DNA of 64,000 nucleotides from Actinotalea sp. JY-7876. GTDB lineage: Bacteria > Actinomycetota > Actinomycetes > Actinomycetales > Cellulomonadaceae. Position 1 is the stretch's first letter. Every line of letters begins with the position of its first letter. This document shows positions 17,348-26,627 of the stretch, piece after piece. A model generated the notes under the pieces. It did no database searches. It was not told the origin of the DNA and saw only the letters and a list, made by a program, of their open reading frames with translations. The position numbers were made by a program, and so were the translations under genes. The stretch is taken from positions 1,116,001-1,180,000 of the forward strand of contig NZ_CP059493.1 of the NCBI RefSeq assembly GCF_014042015.1, given 5' to 3'.

Positions 17348-18106
17348 ATGACCTCGCCCGCCCCCACCCCCCGCTCCGACGGCCGCCTGCCCGACCAGCT
17401 GCGCCCCGTCACCTTCACGCGTCACTGGCTCGACGCCGCCGAGGGCAGCGTCCTCGTCGAGTTCGGGCGCACCCGGGTGCTGTGCGCGGCGTCCTTCACC
17501 GAGGGCGTGCCGCGCTGGAAGAAGGGCTCGGGCGAGGGCTGGGTCACCGCCGAGTACGCGATGCTCCCGCGCGCGACGTCGACCCGCAGCGACCGCGAGT
17601 CGGTCAAGGGCCGCGTCGGCGGGCGCACGCACGAGATCTCGCGCCTCATCGGCCGGTCCCTGCGCGCCGTCATCGACGTCAAGGCGCTCGGCGAGAACAC
17701 GATCGTGCTGGACTGCGACGTGCTCCAGGCCGACGGCGGCACGCGCACGGCCGCCATCACCGGCGCCTACGTCGCGCTCGCGGACGCGCTCGCGTGGGGC
17801 CGCAGCACCGGCCGCATCACGGGCCGGGCCGAGGTCCTCACGGACTCCGTCGCCGCCGTGAGCGTCGGCATCATCGACGGCGTCCCGATGCTCGACCTGC
17901 CGTACGTCGAGGACGTCCGGGCCGAGACCGACATGAACGTCGTCGTCACGGGCAGCGGGCACTTCGTGGAGGTCCAGGGCACCGCGGAGGGCGCGCCCTT
18001 CGACCGTGCCGAGCTCGACGTGCTCCTCGACCTCGCGGTCGGTGGCACGGCGGAGCTGACGAGGCTCCAGGCGGCGGCCCTCGCCGACGGGTCCGCGCGG
18101 TCGTGA
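17348..18106 (+). CDS. rph: Ribonuclease PH
   Basis: 252 residues. Phosphorolytic 3' exoribonuclease for tRNA 3' maturation. Typical segments: [74 protein letters not shown] (written here in part), and [18 protein letters not shown]. It overlaps rdgB by 4 bp (GTGA). Same position as Rv1340 in mycobacteria. Confidence 0.95.
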   Translation: MTSPAPTPRSDGRLPDQLRPVTFTRHWLDAAEGSVLVEFGRTRVLCAASFTEGVPRWKKGSGEGWVTAEYAMLPRATSTRSDRESVKGRVGGRTHEISRLIGRSLRAVIDVKALGENTIVLDCDVLQADGGTRTAAITGAYVALADALAWGRSTGRITGRAEVLTDSVAAVSVGIIDGVPMLDLPYVEDVRAETDMNVVVTGSGHFVEVQGTAEGAPFDRAELDVLLDLAVGGTAELTRLQAAALADGSARS

Positions 18107-18746
18107 GCGCGCGTCCGGCCGGCTCGGCGCGCCTGGTCCTGGCCACCCACAACGCGCACAAGGTCGGCGAGCTCCGCGCGATCCTCGCGCCGGTCGTGAC
18201 GGGGCTCGACCCGGCGGACGTCGTGGGCGCGGCCGACGTCGGCGCGGAGCCGCCCGTCGAGGACGGCGTCACCTTCGCGCAGAACGCGCTCCTCAAGGCG
18301 CGCGCCCTCGCGACGGCGACCGGCCTGCCCGCTGTCGCGGACGACTCGGGTCTGTGCGTGGACGTCCTCGGTGGTGCGCCCGGGATCTTCTCCGCGCGCT
18401 GGGCGGGCGCCCACGGCGACGACGCCGCGAACCTCGCGCTGCTGCTCGCGCAGCTCGCGGACGTGCCGGACGAGCACCGCGGCGCCGGCTTCACGTGCGC
18501 GGCCGCGCTCGTGACGCCGGACGGCTTCGAGCACGTCGAGATCGGCGTCCTGCGGGGGCGGCTCGCGCGCTCGCCCCGCGGCGAGGGCGGCTTCGGCTAC
18601 GACCCGGTGCTCGTGCCCGACGAGCAGCCCGCGCGCGCCGCGGGCCGCCTCCTGACGTGCGCCGAGCTGACGCCCGAGGAGAAGAACGCGATCTCGCACC
18701 GCGGCACCGCGTTCCGCGCGCTCGCCCCGACCATCGCCGCGAGGCT

Positions 18747-18750
<4 letters not shown>
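18103..18750 (+). CDS. rdgB: Non-canonical purine NTP pyrophosphatase (RdgB/HAM1)
   Basis: 215 residues. Hydrolyses ITP, dITP and XTP to monophosphates, cleaning nucleotide pools. Family motifs: [76 protein letters not shown]. The GTG start overlaps the rph stop and the 3' end overlaps the ABC-F gene, so three genes are coupled. Confidence 0.94.
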
Positions 18751-20456
<1,706 letters not shown>

Positions 20457-20462
20457 GCCTGG

Positions 20463-21017
20463 TCAGGCCAGGCGGCCCACGAAGGCCATGGCCTGGCGCA
20501 CGAGGTAGCCCTGGCCGCCGGCCATCTCGCCCTGCACCTGGTCGCTGCACGCCTCCTCCGGCGTGACCCACGCGAGGTCCAGCGCGTCCTGCTGGGGCTG
20601 GCAGTCGCCCGAGACGGGGACGACGTACGCGAGCGAGACGGCGTGCTGGCGCGCGTCGTGGTACGGCGTCACGCCCGGCGTCGGGAAGTACTCGGCGACC
20701 GTGAACGGCTGCGGGGACGCCGGGATCTGCGGCAGCGCCATGGGGCCGAGGTCCTTCTCGATGTGGCGCAGGAGGGCGTCGCGGACCCGCTCGTGGAACA
20801 TGACGCGTCCGGACACGAGCGCGCGCGTCATCTCCCCGGCGCTGTTGACGCGCAGGAGGAGGCCCACCGCGACGACGTCGCCGCTGTCGTCGACCCGCAC
20901 GGGCACGGCGTCGACGTAGACGAGGGGGAGGCGGGCGCGTGCCCGGTCGAGCTCGGCCGGGCTGAGCCAGCCGTCCGGCCTGGGTTCGTCGCGTGGGTAG
21001 TCGGCGGTCTCCGTCAC
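20463..21017 (-). CDS. NUDIX hydrolase family protein (DUF4916)
   Basis: 184 residues. The sequence (GWLSPAELDRARARLPLVYVDAVPVR, MFHERVRDALLRHIEKDLGP, AEYFPTPGVTPYHDARQHAVSLAYVVPV) matches the DUF4916 NUDIX-like group. The canonical NUDIX box is not clearly preserved, so catalysis is uncertain. The GTG at 21017 is 7 nt after a TAGGCT hexamer on the minus strand. Convergent with the ABC-F gene. Confidence 0.75.
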   Translation of the reverse strand: MTETADYPRDEPRPDGWLSPAELDRARARLPLVYVDAVPVRVDDSGDVVAVGLLLRVNSAGEMTRALVSGRVMFHERVRDALLRHIEKDLGPMALPQIPASPQPFTVAEYFPTPGVTPYHDARQHAVSLAYVVPVSGDCQPQQDALDLAWVTPEEACSDQVQGEMAGGQGYLVRQAMAFVGRLA

Positions 21018-21024
21018 GTCGCGA

Positions 21025-21030
21025 AGCCTA
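21025..21030 (-). promoter_or_regulatory. -10 hexamer TAGGCT, leaderless promoter for DUF4916 gene
   Basis: On the minus strand TAGGCT ends 7 nt before the GTG at 21017. Confidence 0.5.
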
Positions 21031-21085
21031 TTGCGGGTGGGGCGCGGGCGGCGCGGCCGGACGCCTCCCGGTGGGGTGCGGCGCC

Positions 21086-21110
21086 GGAATACCTGTCCCC
21101 GCGCGGCGTT
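21086..21110 (+). promoter_or_regulatory. SigR/SigH-type promoter upstream of thioredoxin
   Basis: GGAAT at 21086-21090, a 17-bp spacer, then GTT at 21108-21110 (GGAA-N18-GTT). This matches the consensus for SigR of Streptomyces and SigH of mycobacteria, whose regulons include thioredoxin genes. The GTT is also part of the arms GTTGAC (21108-21113) and GTCAAC (21122-21127), an inverted repeat over the predicted transcription start. Confidence 0.6.
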
Positions 21111-21139
21111 GACACAAGGACGTCAACGAGAGGAACCCC

Positions 21140-21535
21140 ATGACGACCGTCGAGCTGACCGAGTCCGACTTCGAGAAGACCGTGACGAGCAACGACATCG
21201 TGCTCGTCGACTTCTGGGCCGCCTGGTGCGGGCCGTGCCGCATGTTCGCGCCGGTCTTCGAGGAGTCGTCCGTCGCGCACCCCGACGTGGTCCACGCGAA
21301 GGTCGACACCGAGGCGGAGCAGGGCCTCGCCCAGGCCGCCAACATCGTGTCGATCCCGACGCTCATGGCGTTCCGTGACGGCATCCTCGTCTTCAACCAG
21401 GCCGGGGCGCTGCCCAAGCAGTCGCTCGAGCAGGTCGTGCAGGCCGTGAAGAGCCTGGACATGGACGCCGTGCGCGCCGAGCTCGCGGAGCAGCAGCAGC
21501 AGCAGCACGACCACCAGCACGACCACCAGCACTGA
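21140..21535 (+). CDS. trxA: Thioredoxin with Gln/His-rich C-terminal tail
   Basis: 131 residues. The active site is WCGPC (Trp29, Cys30, Cys33), and the cis-Pro motif SIPTL is present; the thioredoxin fold fills residues 1-110. The extra tail ends in five Gln and alternating His-Asp/His-Gln (EQQQQQHDHQHDHQH), unusual for a thioredoxin and a possible metal-binding stretch. The ATG at 21140 follows AGAGGAA. The upstream sequence shows a SigR/SigH-like promoter, so induction by thiol oxidation is expected. Confidence 0.92.
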   Translation: MTTVELTESDFEKTVTSNDIVLVDFWAAWCGPCRMFAPVFEESSVAHPDVVHAKVDTEAEQGLAQAANIVSIPTLMAFRDGILVFNQAGALPKQSLEQVVQAVKSLDMDAVRAELAEQQQQQHDHQHDHQH

Positions 21536-21540
21536 CGCGA

Positions 21541-21567
21541 GGCCCGTCACACGGGCCATCGTGTGAC
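21541..21567 (+). terminator. Hairpin after thioredoxin gene (two alternative stems)
   Basis: GGCCCGT (21541-21547) pairs with ACGGGCC (21551-21557). An overlapping alternative pairs GTCACAC (21546-21552) with GTGTGAC (21561-21567). The two cannot form together. Probably a simple terminator 5 bp after the stop. Confidence 0.45.
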
Positions 21568-21635
21568 GAGCGCCACACTCGCCCGATCGTGTGCCCCGGG
21601 GTGCGCTCCCGGCGATGTCGGGTCAGAGTCATCCC

Positions 21636-21830
21636 ATGCCCGAGATCGAGTGGTTCGTGACGGTGACCGACCGCGATGTCCGGCTGGCGCGGGACGCGTG
21701 GGTCGCAGCCCGCGACGGCGGGGCGCCCGAGCAGCGGGTGGCGGTGCTCCGCGCGAGCCACGAGCGGCTCGTGCGGACCCAGGCGCGCCAGTTCGCCGAG
21801 GCGTTCCGCGCCCGACGAGCGTGCGCCTGA
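21636..21830 (+). CDS. Small hypothetical protein
   Basis: 64 residues, charged and helical (RDVRLARDAWVAARDGG, QRVAVLRASHERLVRTQARQFAEAFRARRACA), no membrane segment. I do not recognise a family. Support for expression is indirect: a CAGAGT hexamer (21624-21629) ends 6 nt before the ATG, the same layout as the leaderless genes around it. An in-frame start further upstream at 21591 is less likely. The gene ends 10 bp from the 3' end of the convergent tRNA-Leu. Confidence 0.5.
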   Translation: MPEIEWFVTVTDRDVRLARDAWVAARDGGAPEQRVAVLRASHERLVRTQARQFAEAFRARRACA

Positions 21831-21840
21831 GCCACCGGGG

Positions 21841-21922
21841 TGCGCGAGGCGGGAGTCGAACCCGCACGCCCGTGGGCACCAGGACCTAAACCTGGCGCGT
21901 CTGCCGATTTCGCCACTCGCGC
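21841..21922 (-). tRNA. tRNA-Leu (anticodon TAG)
   Basis: Acceptor arms GCGCGAG/CTCGCGC with discriminator A, D-arm, anticodon loop TTTAGGT (anticodon TAG), a class II variable arm and T-arm CGGGTTCGACTCCCG. 82 nt; CCA is not encoded. Confidence 0.93.
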
Positions 21923-21940
21923 TCGGGGAGAGCGTAGGGC

Positions 21941-22408
21941 TCAGGCGAGGCCGAGGTCCCGCCTGAGCTTGGCGACGTGGCCCGTGGCGCGCACGTTGTA
22001 CTGGGCGAGCTCCACCGTGCCGTCCGGGCCGACGACGACCGTCGTGCGGATCACGCCCTGGACCGTCTTGCCGTAGAGCTTGCGCTCGCCGTAGGCGCCG
22101 TACGCGTCCAGGACCGTCCGGTCGGCGTCGGACCCCAGCGGGTAGGTCAGTGCCGCCTGCTCCGTGAACGCCGCGAGTCGGGGGACCGGGTCCGGCGAGA
22201 TGCCGATCACCGTGTAGCCGGCGGCCTGCAGGGCGCCGAGCGAGTCGCGGAAGTCGCACGCCTGCGTGGTGCAGCCCGGCGTCATCGCCGCGGGGAAGAA
22301 GAAGATGACCACGCGCGTGCCGCGCTGCTCGGAGAGCGTGAAGCTCCCGCCGTCGGCGGTGGGCACGGTGAAGTCGGGAGCGGTGTCACCGACGGACAGG
22401 CGGGGCAT
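21941..22408 (-). CDS. bcp: Thiol peroxidase Bcp (peroxiredoxin)
   Basis: 155 residues. AhpC/TSA fold; reduces hydroperoxides using thioredoxin. Peroxidatic Cys46 lies in TPGCTTQACDFRD, with a second Cys at 51, the spacing of two-Cys Bcp enzymes. GISPDPVPRLAAFTEQAALTYPLGSD is also typical. GAGGAGG lies just before the ATG at 22408. Located close to the thioredoxin gene, its likely reductant. Divergent from the GroES-like gene across 40 bp. Confidence 0.92.
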   Translation of the reverse strand: MPRLSVGDTAPDFTVPTADGGSFTLSEQRGTRVVIFFFPAAMTPGCTTQACDFRDSLGALQAAGYTVIGISPDPVPRLAAFTEQAALTYPLGSDADRTVLDAYGAYGERKLYGKTVQGVIRTTVVVGPDGTVELAQYNVRATGHVAKLRRDLGLA

Positions 22409-22435
22409 GGTCCTCCTCGGGTGGGCAGCCCAATG

Positions 22436-22441
22436 TACCGT
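22436..22441 (+). promoter_or_regulatory. -10 hexamer TACCGT, leaderless promoter for GroES-like gene
   Basis: TACCGT ends 7 nt before the GTG at 22449, within the 40-bp divergent gap with bcp. Confidence 0.5.
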
Positions 22442-22448
22442 CGGCGAC

Positions 22449-22823
22449 GTGAGTGACCCGCGTCAGCCAGGACCCGCCCGCCCCACCCCCGCCGTGCCGG
22501 GCGCCGACGAGCGTCCGCCCGTGCGGATGCTCCACGACCGCGTGCTCGTGCGGCTGGACCAGGAGTCCGCGGAGCGGCTGTCGTCCTCGGGCATCGTCAT
22601 CCCGGCGACAGCGTCGGTGGGGCGCCGGCTCGCCTGGGGGCGGGTCGAGGCCACGGGGGAGCACGTGCGGCAGGTGCAGCGGGGCGACCGGGTGCTGTTC
22701 GACCCGGAGGACCGGTCGGAGGTGGAGCTCGCCGGCGTCGAGTACCTGCTGCTGCGCGAGCGCGACATCCACGGCGTCGCGGAGCCTGAGTCGAGCGGTG
22801 AGGGCACGGGCCTGTACCTGTGA
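22449..22823 (+). CDS. GroES/Cpn10-family protein without GroEL partner
   Basis: 124 residues. After a Pro-rich N-terminus of about 30 residues comes a Cpn10 domain: VRMLHDRVLVRLDQESAERLSSSGIVIP, GRVEATGEHVRQVQRGDRVLFDPED, VEYLLLRERDIHGV. The mobile loop equivalent (SSSGIVIPATASVGRRL) is present. No groEL is nearby, so it is probably the solitary Cpn10 paralogue seen in many actinobacteria rather than the main co-chaperonin. The GTG start is set by the leaderless -10 hexamer. Confidence 0.82.
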   Translation: MSDPRQPGPARPTPAVPGADERPPVRMLHDRVLVRLDQESAERLSSSGIVIPATASVGRRLAWGRVEATGEHVRQVQRGDRVLFDPEDRSEVELAGVEYLLLRERDIHGVAEPESSGEGTGLYL

Positions 22824-22925
22824 CCGCGTCACCCGGTCGCGCGCTCTCGGGCCCGCACCGTTGCGCGGCGACGACGCAGGTGGTGCAGTGTGTCCGTTGA
22901 GCACCAGCGAGAGGAGGGTCGGGCG

Positions 22926-23231
22926 ATGAACCTGGACACCGGCGTGGGCAACGACGACGCCAGGACGGGTCTGGAGCCCGAGCCCGAGGTCGTGGAGGCC
23001 GTCGAGCGCGCGGACACCGAGCACTCCCAGGAGGTCATGAGCCTCCTCGCGCAGGGCGTGCCGCTGGCGCTGCTCGCGGACCTCGCCAGCCCGGACGGGC
23101 CGGCCTCCCCGGAGATCCTCGAGGACGAGGGCCTGCCGGAGGTCGCCTGGTGGGACGCGGAGGACGCGCCCGCCTCGCCCGACGCCGTCCCGGAGGCGGC
23201 GGACGCCGAGCCGCGGCCCGACGCCGGCTGA
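22926..23231 (+). CDS. Small acidic hypothetical protein
   Basis: 101 residues, strongly acidic, with no membrane segment. It contains a helix VMSLLAQGVPLALLADLASPDGPASPEILEDEGLP (positions about 38-70, shown in part) and an Asp/Glu/Ala/Pro-rich end. GAGGAGGG at 22911-22918 supports the ATG at 22926 over an in-frame GTG at 22890. No family recognised. Just upstream of tRNA-Lys. Confidence 0.65.
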   Translation: MNLDTGVGNDDARTGLEPEPEVVEAVERADTEHSQEVMSLLAQGVPLALLADLASPDGPASPEILEDEGLPEVAWWDAEDAPASPDAVPEAADAEPRPDAG

Positions 23232-23315
23232 CGCCGCGCAGGCGTGCGCCTGGCCCGGCATGTGACGTGCCTCACGACGCTGACCTGCGATTTCGCGTCC
23301 CCCCAGGCACGGTGC

Positions 23316-23321
23316 TAACCT
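23316..23321 (+). promoter_or_regulatory. -10 hexamer TAACCT upstream of tRNA-Lys
   Basis: TAACCT lies 10 bp before the mature 5' end of tRNA-Lys, giving a very short leader. Confidence 0.4.
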
Positions 23322-23331
23322 CGTGCACCGC

Positions 23332-23407
<76 letters not shown>

Positions 23408-23410
23408 CCA

Positions 23411-23449
23411 CGCGAGAGGCCCCCGACCGATGGTCGGGGGCCTCTCGCG
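23411..23449 (+). terminator. Strong hairpin after tRNA-Lys
   Basis: Perfect 18-bp stem, CGCGAGAGGCCCCCGACC (23411-23428) with its complement at 23432-23449, loop GAT. Starts 4 bp after the encoded CCA; no U-tract. Confidence 0.8.
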
Positions 23450-23507
23450 TGTCCGGCCGGATCACGGTGGGACGCGGCGCGTCACGCGCGCGCCCCGGTC
23501 CGCGCCC

Positions 23508-23864
23508 TCACGCCTCCTCGTCGCCCGGTGCGTCCGCGAGCGGGATGAGCTGGTCGACGCCCGTGATCGCCAGCAGCTCCCGGAGCATCCACGGCGCGTC
23601 GACGAGCGAGATGGGGTAGCCGCGCACCTCGGCGTCACGCGCGAGGCGGACGAGGACCGACATGCCGGTCGAGTCGATGAAGGTGACGTCCCGCGCGTCG
23701 ACGACGACGGGCAGCCCGCGGTCCGCGACGGCCTGGCACAGGTCGCCGACCCCGCGGCGTACCGAGAGGTCGATCTCGCCCCAGGCGCGCACGACGGAAC
23801 GGTCCGGCTCCTCGGTCAGCGCCATCCCGGAGGGCTCTGTGCCCTCTCCGTGCGTCGCAGTCAT
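23508..23864 (-). CDS. STAS-domain anti-sigma factor antagonist
   Basis: 118 residues with a single STAS domain. The phosphorylation-site motif reads FIDSTGMSVLVRL, and VVRAWGEIDLSVRRGVGDLCQ forms the first strands. It would act by binding an anti-sigma kinase in a partner-switching cascade; no kinase is adjacent. The SpoIIE-type phosphatase at the right edge of the window belongs to the same kind of pathway but is 39 kb away. ATG at 23864 chosen for the GAGGAAGGA upstream; a longer ORF to 23912 lacks this. Confidence 0.85.
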   Translation of the reverse strand: MTATHGEGTEPSGMALTEEPDRSVVRAWGEIDLSVRRGVGDLCQAVADRGLPVVVDARDVTFIDSTGMSVLVRLARDAEVRGYPISLVDAPWMLRELLAITGVDQLIPLADAPGDEEA

Positions 23865-23994
23865 CGCTGTCCTTCCTCGCGGCAGCACCACTAGCACCGA
23901 ATCCAACCGCACCGGAGCCCGCTTGGCACTGCGGCAGCGCTCTCACGCCTGGCGCGGCAACGGCGGGACCCCCGGGCGGCCCCGCCCGGCCCCG

Positions 23995-24000
23995 TAGAGT
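23995..24000 (+). promoter_or_regulatory. -10 hexamer TAGAGT, leaderless promoter for ATP-grasp gene
   Basis: TAGAGT ends 7 nt before the GTG at 24008. Confidence 0.5.
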
Positions 24001-24007
24001 GGAGAGC

Positions 24008-24949
24008 GTGAAGATCGCTCTGGCCACCTGCGCCGCGCTGCCCACGCTCAACGCCGACGAGAGCCCGCTCCTCGCGGGCCTCGAGGCCCGGGGTGTGGAG
24101 GTCGCGACCCCGGTCTGGGACGACGCGTCGGTCGACTGGTCGGGCTTCGACCTCGTCGTGATCCGGTCCACCTGGGACTACGCGACCCGTCGCGCCGAGT
24201 TCGTCGCCTGGGCGGACCGGGTGGAGGCCCAGGCCACGCTGCTCAACCCGGCCGCCGTCGTGCGCTGGAACAGCGACAAGCACTACCTGGCGGAGCTGGA
24301 GCGCGCCGGCGTCCCGATCGTGCCGACGATGTGGCTGGAGCCGGAGCGCCACCTGTCCTCGCGCGCGCTCCACACGCGGTTCCCCGCCAACGGCGACTTC
24401 GTCATCAAGCCTGCCGTCTCGGCCGGTTCCGTCGACACGGGCCGGTACACCGCGATCGACGCGGGGTCCCGGGGCCTGGCGATCGGGCACGCGCGCCGCC
24501 TGCTCGCCGCCGACCGCACCGTGATGGTCCAGCGCTACCTCACCAGCGTCGACACGGTGGGCGAGCGGGCGCACATCTTCATCGACGGGCAGTACTCCCA
24601 CAGCGTCCACAAGGGCGCGATGCTCAGCGGACCCGACACCGGCGAGACCGCCCTGTACAAGGAGGAGCGGATGTCGAGCATCGAGGCGTCCGCCGACGAG
24701 CTCGCCATGGCGGAGCGGGTCATCGCCACCGCCCGGGAGCTGCTGACCGCCGACGGCAGCGCGCTGCCGGACGAGCCGTTCCTCTACGCGCGCGTGGACC
24801 TCGTGAGCGGGGACGACGGTCAGCCGGTGCTCATGGAGCTCGAGATGGTCGAGCCGTCGCTGTTCACGCGCCTCGGCGCGGGGGCGACCGACCGGTTCGC
24901 CGACGCGGTCCTGGGGCGTGCGCTCGGAGCACCCGCCGCGACCGTATAG
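24008..24949 (+). CDS. ATP-grasp domain protein (RimK/glutathione synthetase-like)
   Basis: 313 residues. N-terminal pre-ATP-grasp region (VVIRSTWDYATRRAEFVAWADRV), then the ATP-grasp domain: NSDKHYLAELERAGVPIVPT, FVIKPAVSAGSVDTGRY (nucleotide-binding Lys), VMVQRYLTSVDTVGERAHIF, and a C-terminal ARVDLV...LMELEMVEPSLF carrying the metal-binding Asp/Glu. It would ligate a carboxylate to an amine with ATP; substrates are unknown. GTG 24008 is set by the leaderless -10. Its TAG stop is the start of the -10 hexamer for tRNA-His. Confidence 0.8.
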   Translation: MKIALATCAALPTLNADESPLLAGLEARGVEVATPVWDDASVDWSGFDLVVIRSTWDYATRRAEFVAWADRVEAQATLLNPAAVVRWNSDKHYLAELERAGVPIVPTMWLEPERHLSSRALHTRFPANGDFVIKPAVSAGSVDTGRYTAIDAGSRGLAIGHARRLLAADRTVMVQRYLTSVDTVGERAHIFIDGQYSHSVHKGAMLSGPDTGETALYKEERMSSIEASADELAMAERVIATARELLTADGSALPDEPFLYARVDLVSGDDGQPVLMELEMVEPSLFTRLGAGATDRFADAVLGRALGAPAATV

Positions 24950-24952
24950 ACT
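24947..24952 (+). promoter_or_regulatory. -10 hexamer TAGACT for tRNA-His, overlapping a stop codon
   Basis: TAGACT lies 39 bp before the tRNA-His 5' end. Its TAG is the stop codon of the ATP-grasp gene. Confidence 0.5.
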
Positions 24953-24991
24953 TTCGGCCGGTCCCGACCGCTACGGCGGTCCGGGGTCGTG

Positions 24992-25064
24992 GTGGCTATA
25001 GCTCAGTCGGTAGAGCACCTGGTTGTGGTCCAGGGGGTCGCGGGTTCAAGTCCCGTTAGCCACC
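24992..25064 (+). tRNA. tRNA-His (anticodon GTG)
   Basis: Acceptor GTGGCTA/TAGCCAC, anticodon stem CCTGG/CCAGG with loop TTGTGGT (anticodon GTG), T-arm CGGGTTCAAGTCCCG, discriminator C. A G precedes position 1 (24991) and can serve as the G-1 typical of tRNA-His. CCA is not encoded. Confidence 0.94.
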
Positions 25065-25125
25065 CCATCTCACCGCCGCCCCGTGGGCGGTCCGGTGACC
25101 ACTCGTGGTTGGCGCGTGGCGGGTT

Positions 25126-25131
25126 TAGCGT
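25126..25131 (+). promoter_or_regulatory. -10 hexamer TAGCGT, leaderless promoter
   Basis: TAGCGT ends 6 nt before the ATG at 25138. Confidence 0.5.
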
Positions 25132-25137
25132 CGGACC

Positions 25138-25608
25138 ATGCCGGACGAGACTCCGCGGGCCCGCAGTGCCGAGCCGGCGCGTGAGCGCGCCGAGGGCGTC
25201 GTCGGGCGCATCGAGGGCGCGGTCGAGCGCGCGGAGGATGTCGTCGAGCGCGCGGAGGAAGCCGCCGCGCGCGCCGCCGAGCGCGTGCCCACGCCCGCCT
25301 GGCTCCGGTTCGTCGAGCGGGTCATGGGCAGGGTCGTGTACTTCGCGCTGGTCGCGGCGGTTCTGGCCGTCGTCATCGCGGGCGTCCAACGGCTCATCGC
25401 GGACGACCGGGTGCGCCTGGTCGTCGGTATCGCCATGGTCGTGCTCCTGGGAGCCGGTGGCATGTTCCTGCGCGGGGCGAGCGAGCTCACCCGTCCGCCG
25501 CTCAACGAGAAGATCCGGGCCGCCGGGTACTTCTGCGGCGCGCTGGCGTACGTCGCCACGGCGACGGTCGCCCTGATGAACGGCCTGCCGCACCTCGTCG
25601 ACCGCTGA
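25138..25608 (+). CDS. Hypothetical membrane protein with Glu/Arg-rich N-terminal helix
   Basis: 156 residues. Residues 1-50 form a highly charged, heptad-like helix (ERAEGVVGRIEGAVERAEDV...). Three membrane segments follow, about 66-87, 92-112 and 130-150. I recognise no named family. Leaderless-type -10 six bases before the ATG. The gene is between tRNA-His and the convergent orn. Confidence 0.7.
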   Translation: MPDETPRARSAEPARERAEGVVGRIEGAVERAEDVVERAEEAAARAAERVPTPAWLRFVERVMGRVVYFALVAAVLAVVIAGVQRLIADDRVRLVVGIAMVVLLGAGGMFLRGASELTRPPLNEKIRAAGYFCGALAYVATATVALMNGLPHLVDR

Positions 25609-25625
25609 GCGTGCGGCCGTCCGGC

Positions 25626-26264
25626 TCAGCGGGCGTCGTGGCCCTGACGAACGCTGGTGGCGGAGATCTCGGCCGCGATCTGCTTCGCGGTCGCGGAGTC
25701 GGGGCCGGGCTGCGGCACGAGCATCGCGGCCCGGTAGTACCGCAGCTCGTCGATGCTCTCGAGGATGTCCGCCAGGGCGCGGTGCCCGCCGTTCTTCTCG
25801 GGCGAGGCGAAGTAGATGCGCGGGTACCAGCGCCGCGCAAGCTCCTTGATCGAGGAGACGTCGATGATCCGGTAGTGCAGGTGGCCGACCAGCTCCGGCA
25901 TGTCCCGGTCGAGGAAGGCCTTGTCCGTGCCGACGGAGTTGCCCGCGAGCGGTGCCTTGCCGGGCTCGGGGACCCACTGGCGCAGGTAGGCCAGGACCTG
26001 CTCCTGCGCCTCGGCGATCGTCACGCCGCCGGGCAGGGCCTCGAGCAGTGCCGAGGTCGTGTGCATCTGGCGCACGAAGGGCTCCATCTGCTCGAGCGCC
26101 TCGGCGGGCGGCGCGATGACGACGTCGACCCCCTCGCCGAGCACGTTGAGCTCGGAGTCGGTCACGACGGCGGCGACCTCGACGAGCGCGTCGCGCTGCA
26201 GGTCGAGGCCCGTCATCTCGCAGTCGATCCAGACGATGCGGTCGTTCGGTGCGGCAGGACTCAC
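25626..26264 (-). CDS. orn: Oligoribonuclease
   Basis: 212 residues. DEDDh 3'-5' exoribonuclease that degrades nanoRNAs and pGpG. Exo I WIDCEMTGLD, Exo II region LAGNSVGTDKAFLDRDMPEL, RIIDVSSIKELARRWYP, and Exo III HRALADILESIDELRYYR. The GTG at 26264 lies 7 nt after TACAGT on the minus strand, preferred over a GTG three codons upstream that overlaps that hexamer. Confidence 0.94.
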   Translation of the reverse strand: MSPAAPNDRIVWIDCEMTGLDLQRDALVEVAAVVTDSELNVLGEGVDVVIAPPAEALEQMEPFVRQMHTTSALLEALPGGVTIAEAQEQVLAYLRQWVPEPGKAPLAGNSVGTDKAFLDRDMPELVGHLHYRIIDVSSIKELARRWYPRIYFASPEKNGGHRALADILESIDELRYYRAAMLVPQPGPDSATAKQIAAEISATSVRQGHDAR

Positions 26265-26269
26265 GCGCG

Positions 26270-26545
26270 TCACTGTACGGGCTCGTCGTCGTCCCGGCGG
26301 GGCTCGGGGCCGGGCGCCGGTGCGGGGATCGAGGCCGCCAGCAGCGCGCCGACCGCGACGACGACGCCGGCGCCGGCGCCGAGCAGGAGGGCGCGGAGCC
26401 ACGGGGTGCCGCCCCACGCCAGCACGAGCGTGGTCGTCGCGGCGACCACCACGGTGAGGGCGAGGCGGTGCAGGAGGCGGCGGCTCGGAGCGGGCTCGGG
26501 GCCGGTCCCGTCGTGGCGGGCCGGCGCCGAGGCGTGGCGGCCCAT
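26270..26545 (-). CDS. Small hypothetical membrane protein
   Basis: 91 residues: a basic N-terminus, two hydrophobic segments (LALTVVVAATTTLVLAWGG and LLLGAGAGVVVAVGALLAAS) and an acidic end. The ATG at 26545 overlaps (TGATG) the end of a tiny 11-codon ORF (MAASSTAREAG, 26544-26579) that could be a coupled leader peptide. Located immediately upstream of orn. No family recognised. Confidence 0.55.
   Translation of the reverse strand: MGRHASAPARHDGTGPEPAPSRRLLHRLALTVVVAATTTLVLAWGGTPWLRALLLGAGAGVVVAVGALLAASIPAPAPGPEPRRDDDEPVQ
26272..26277 (-). promoter_or_regulatory. -10 hexamer TACAGT, leaderless promoter for orn
   Basis: On the minus strand TACAGT ends 7 nt before the orn GTG at 26264; it overlaps the stop codon of the upstream membrane protein gene. 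Confidence 0.5.
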
Positions 26546-26627
26546 CAGCCGGCCTCGCGAGCGGTGGACGACGCGGCCATGCGGTCATCGTGGCAGAGCG
26601 GGACGTGCGGGCGCCCCGCACCCGCCG

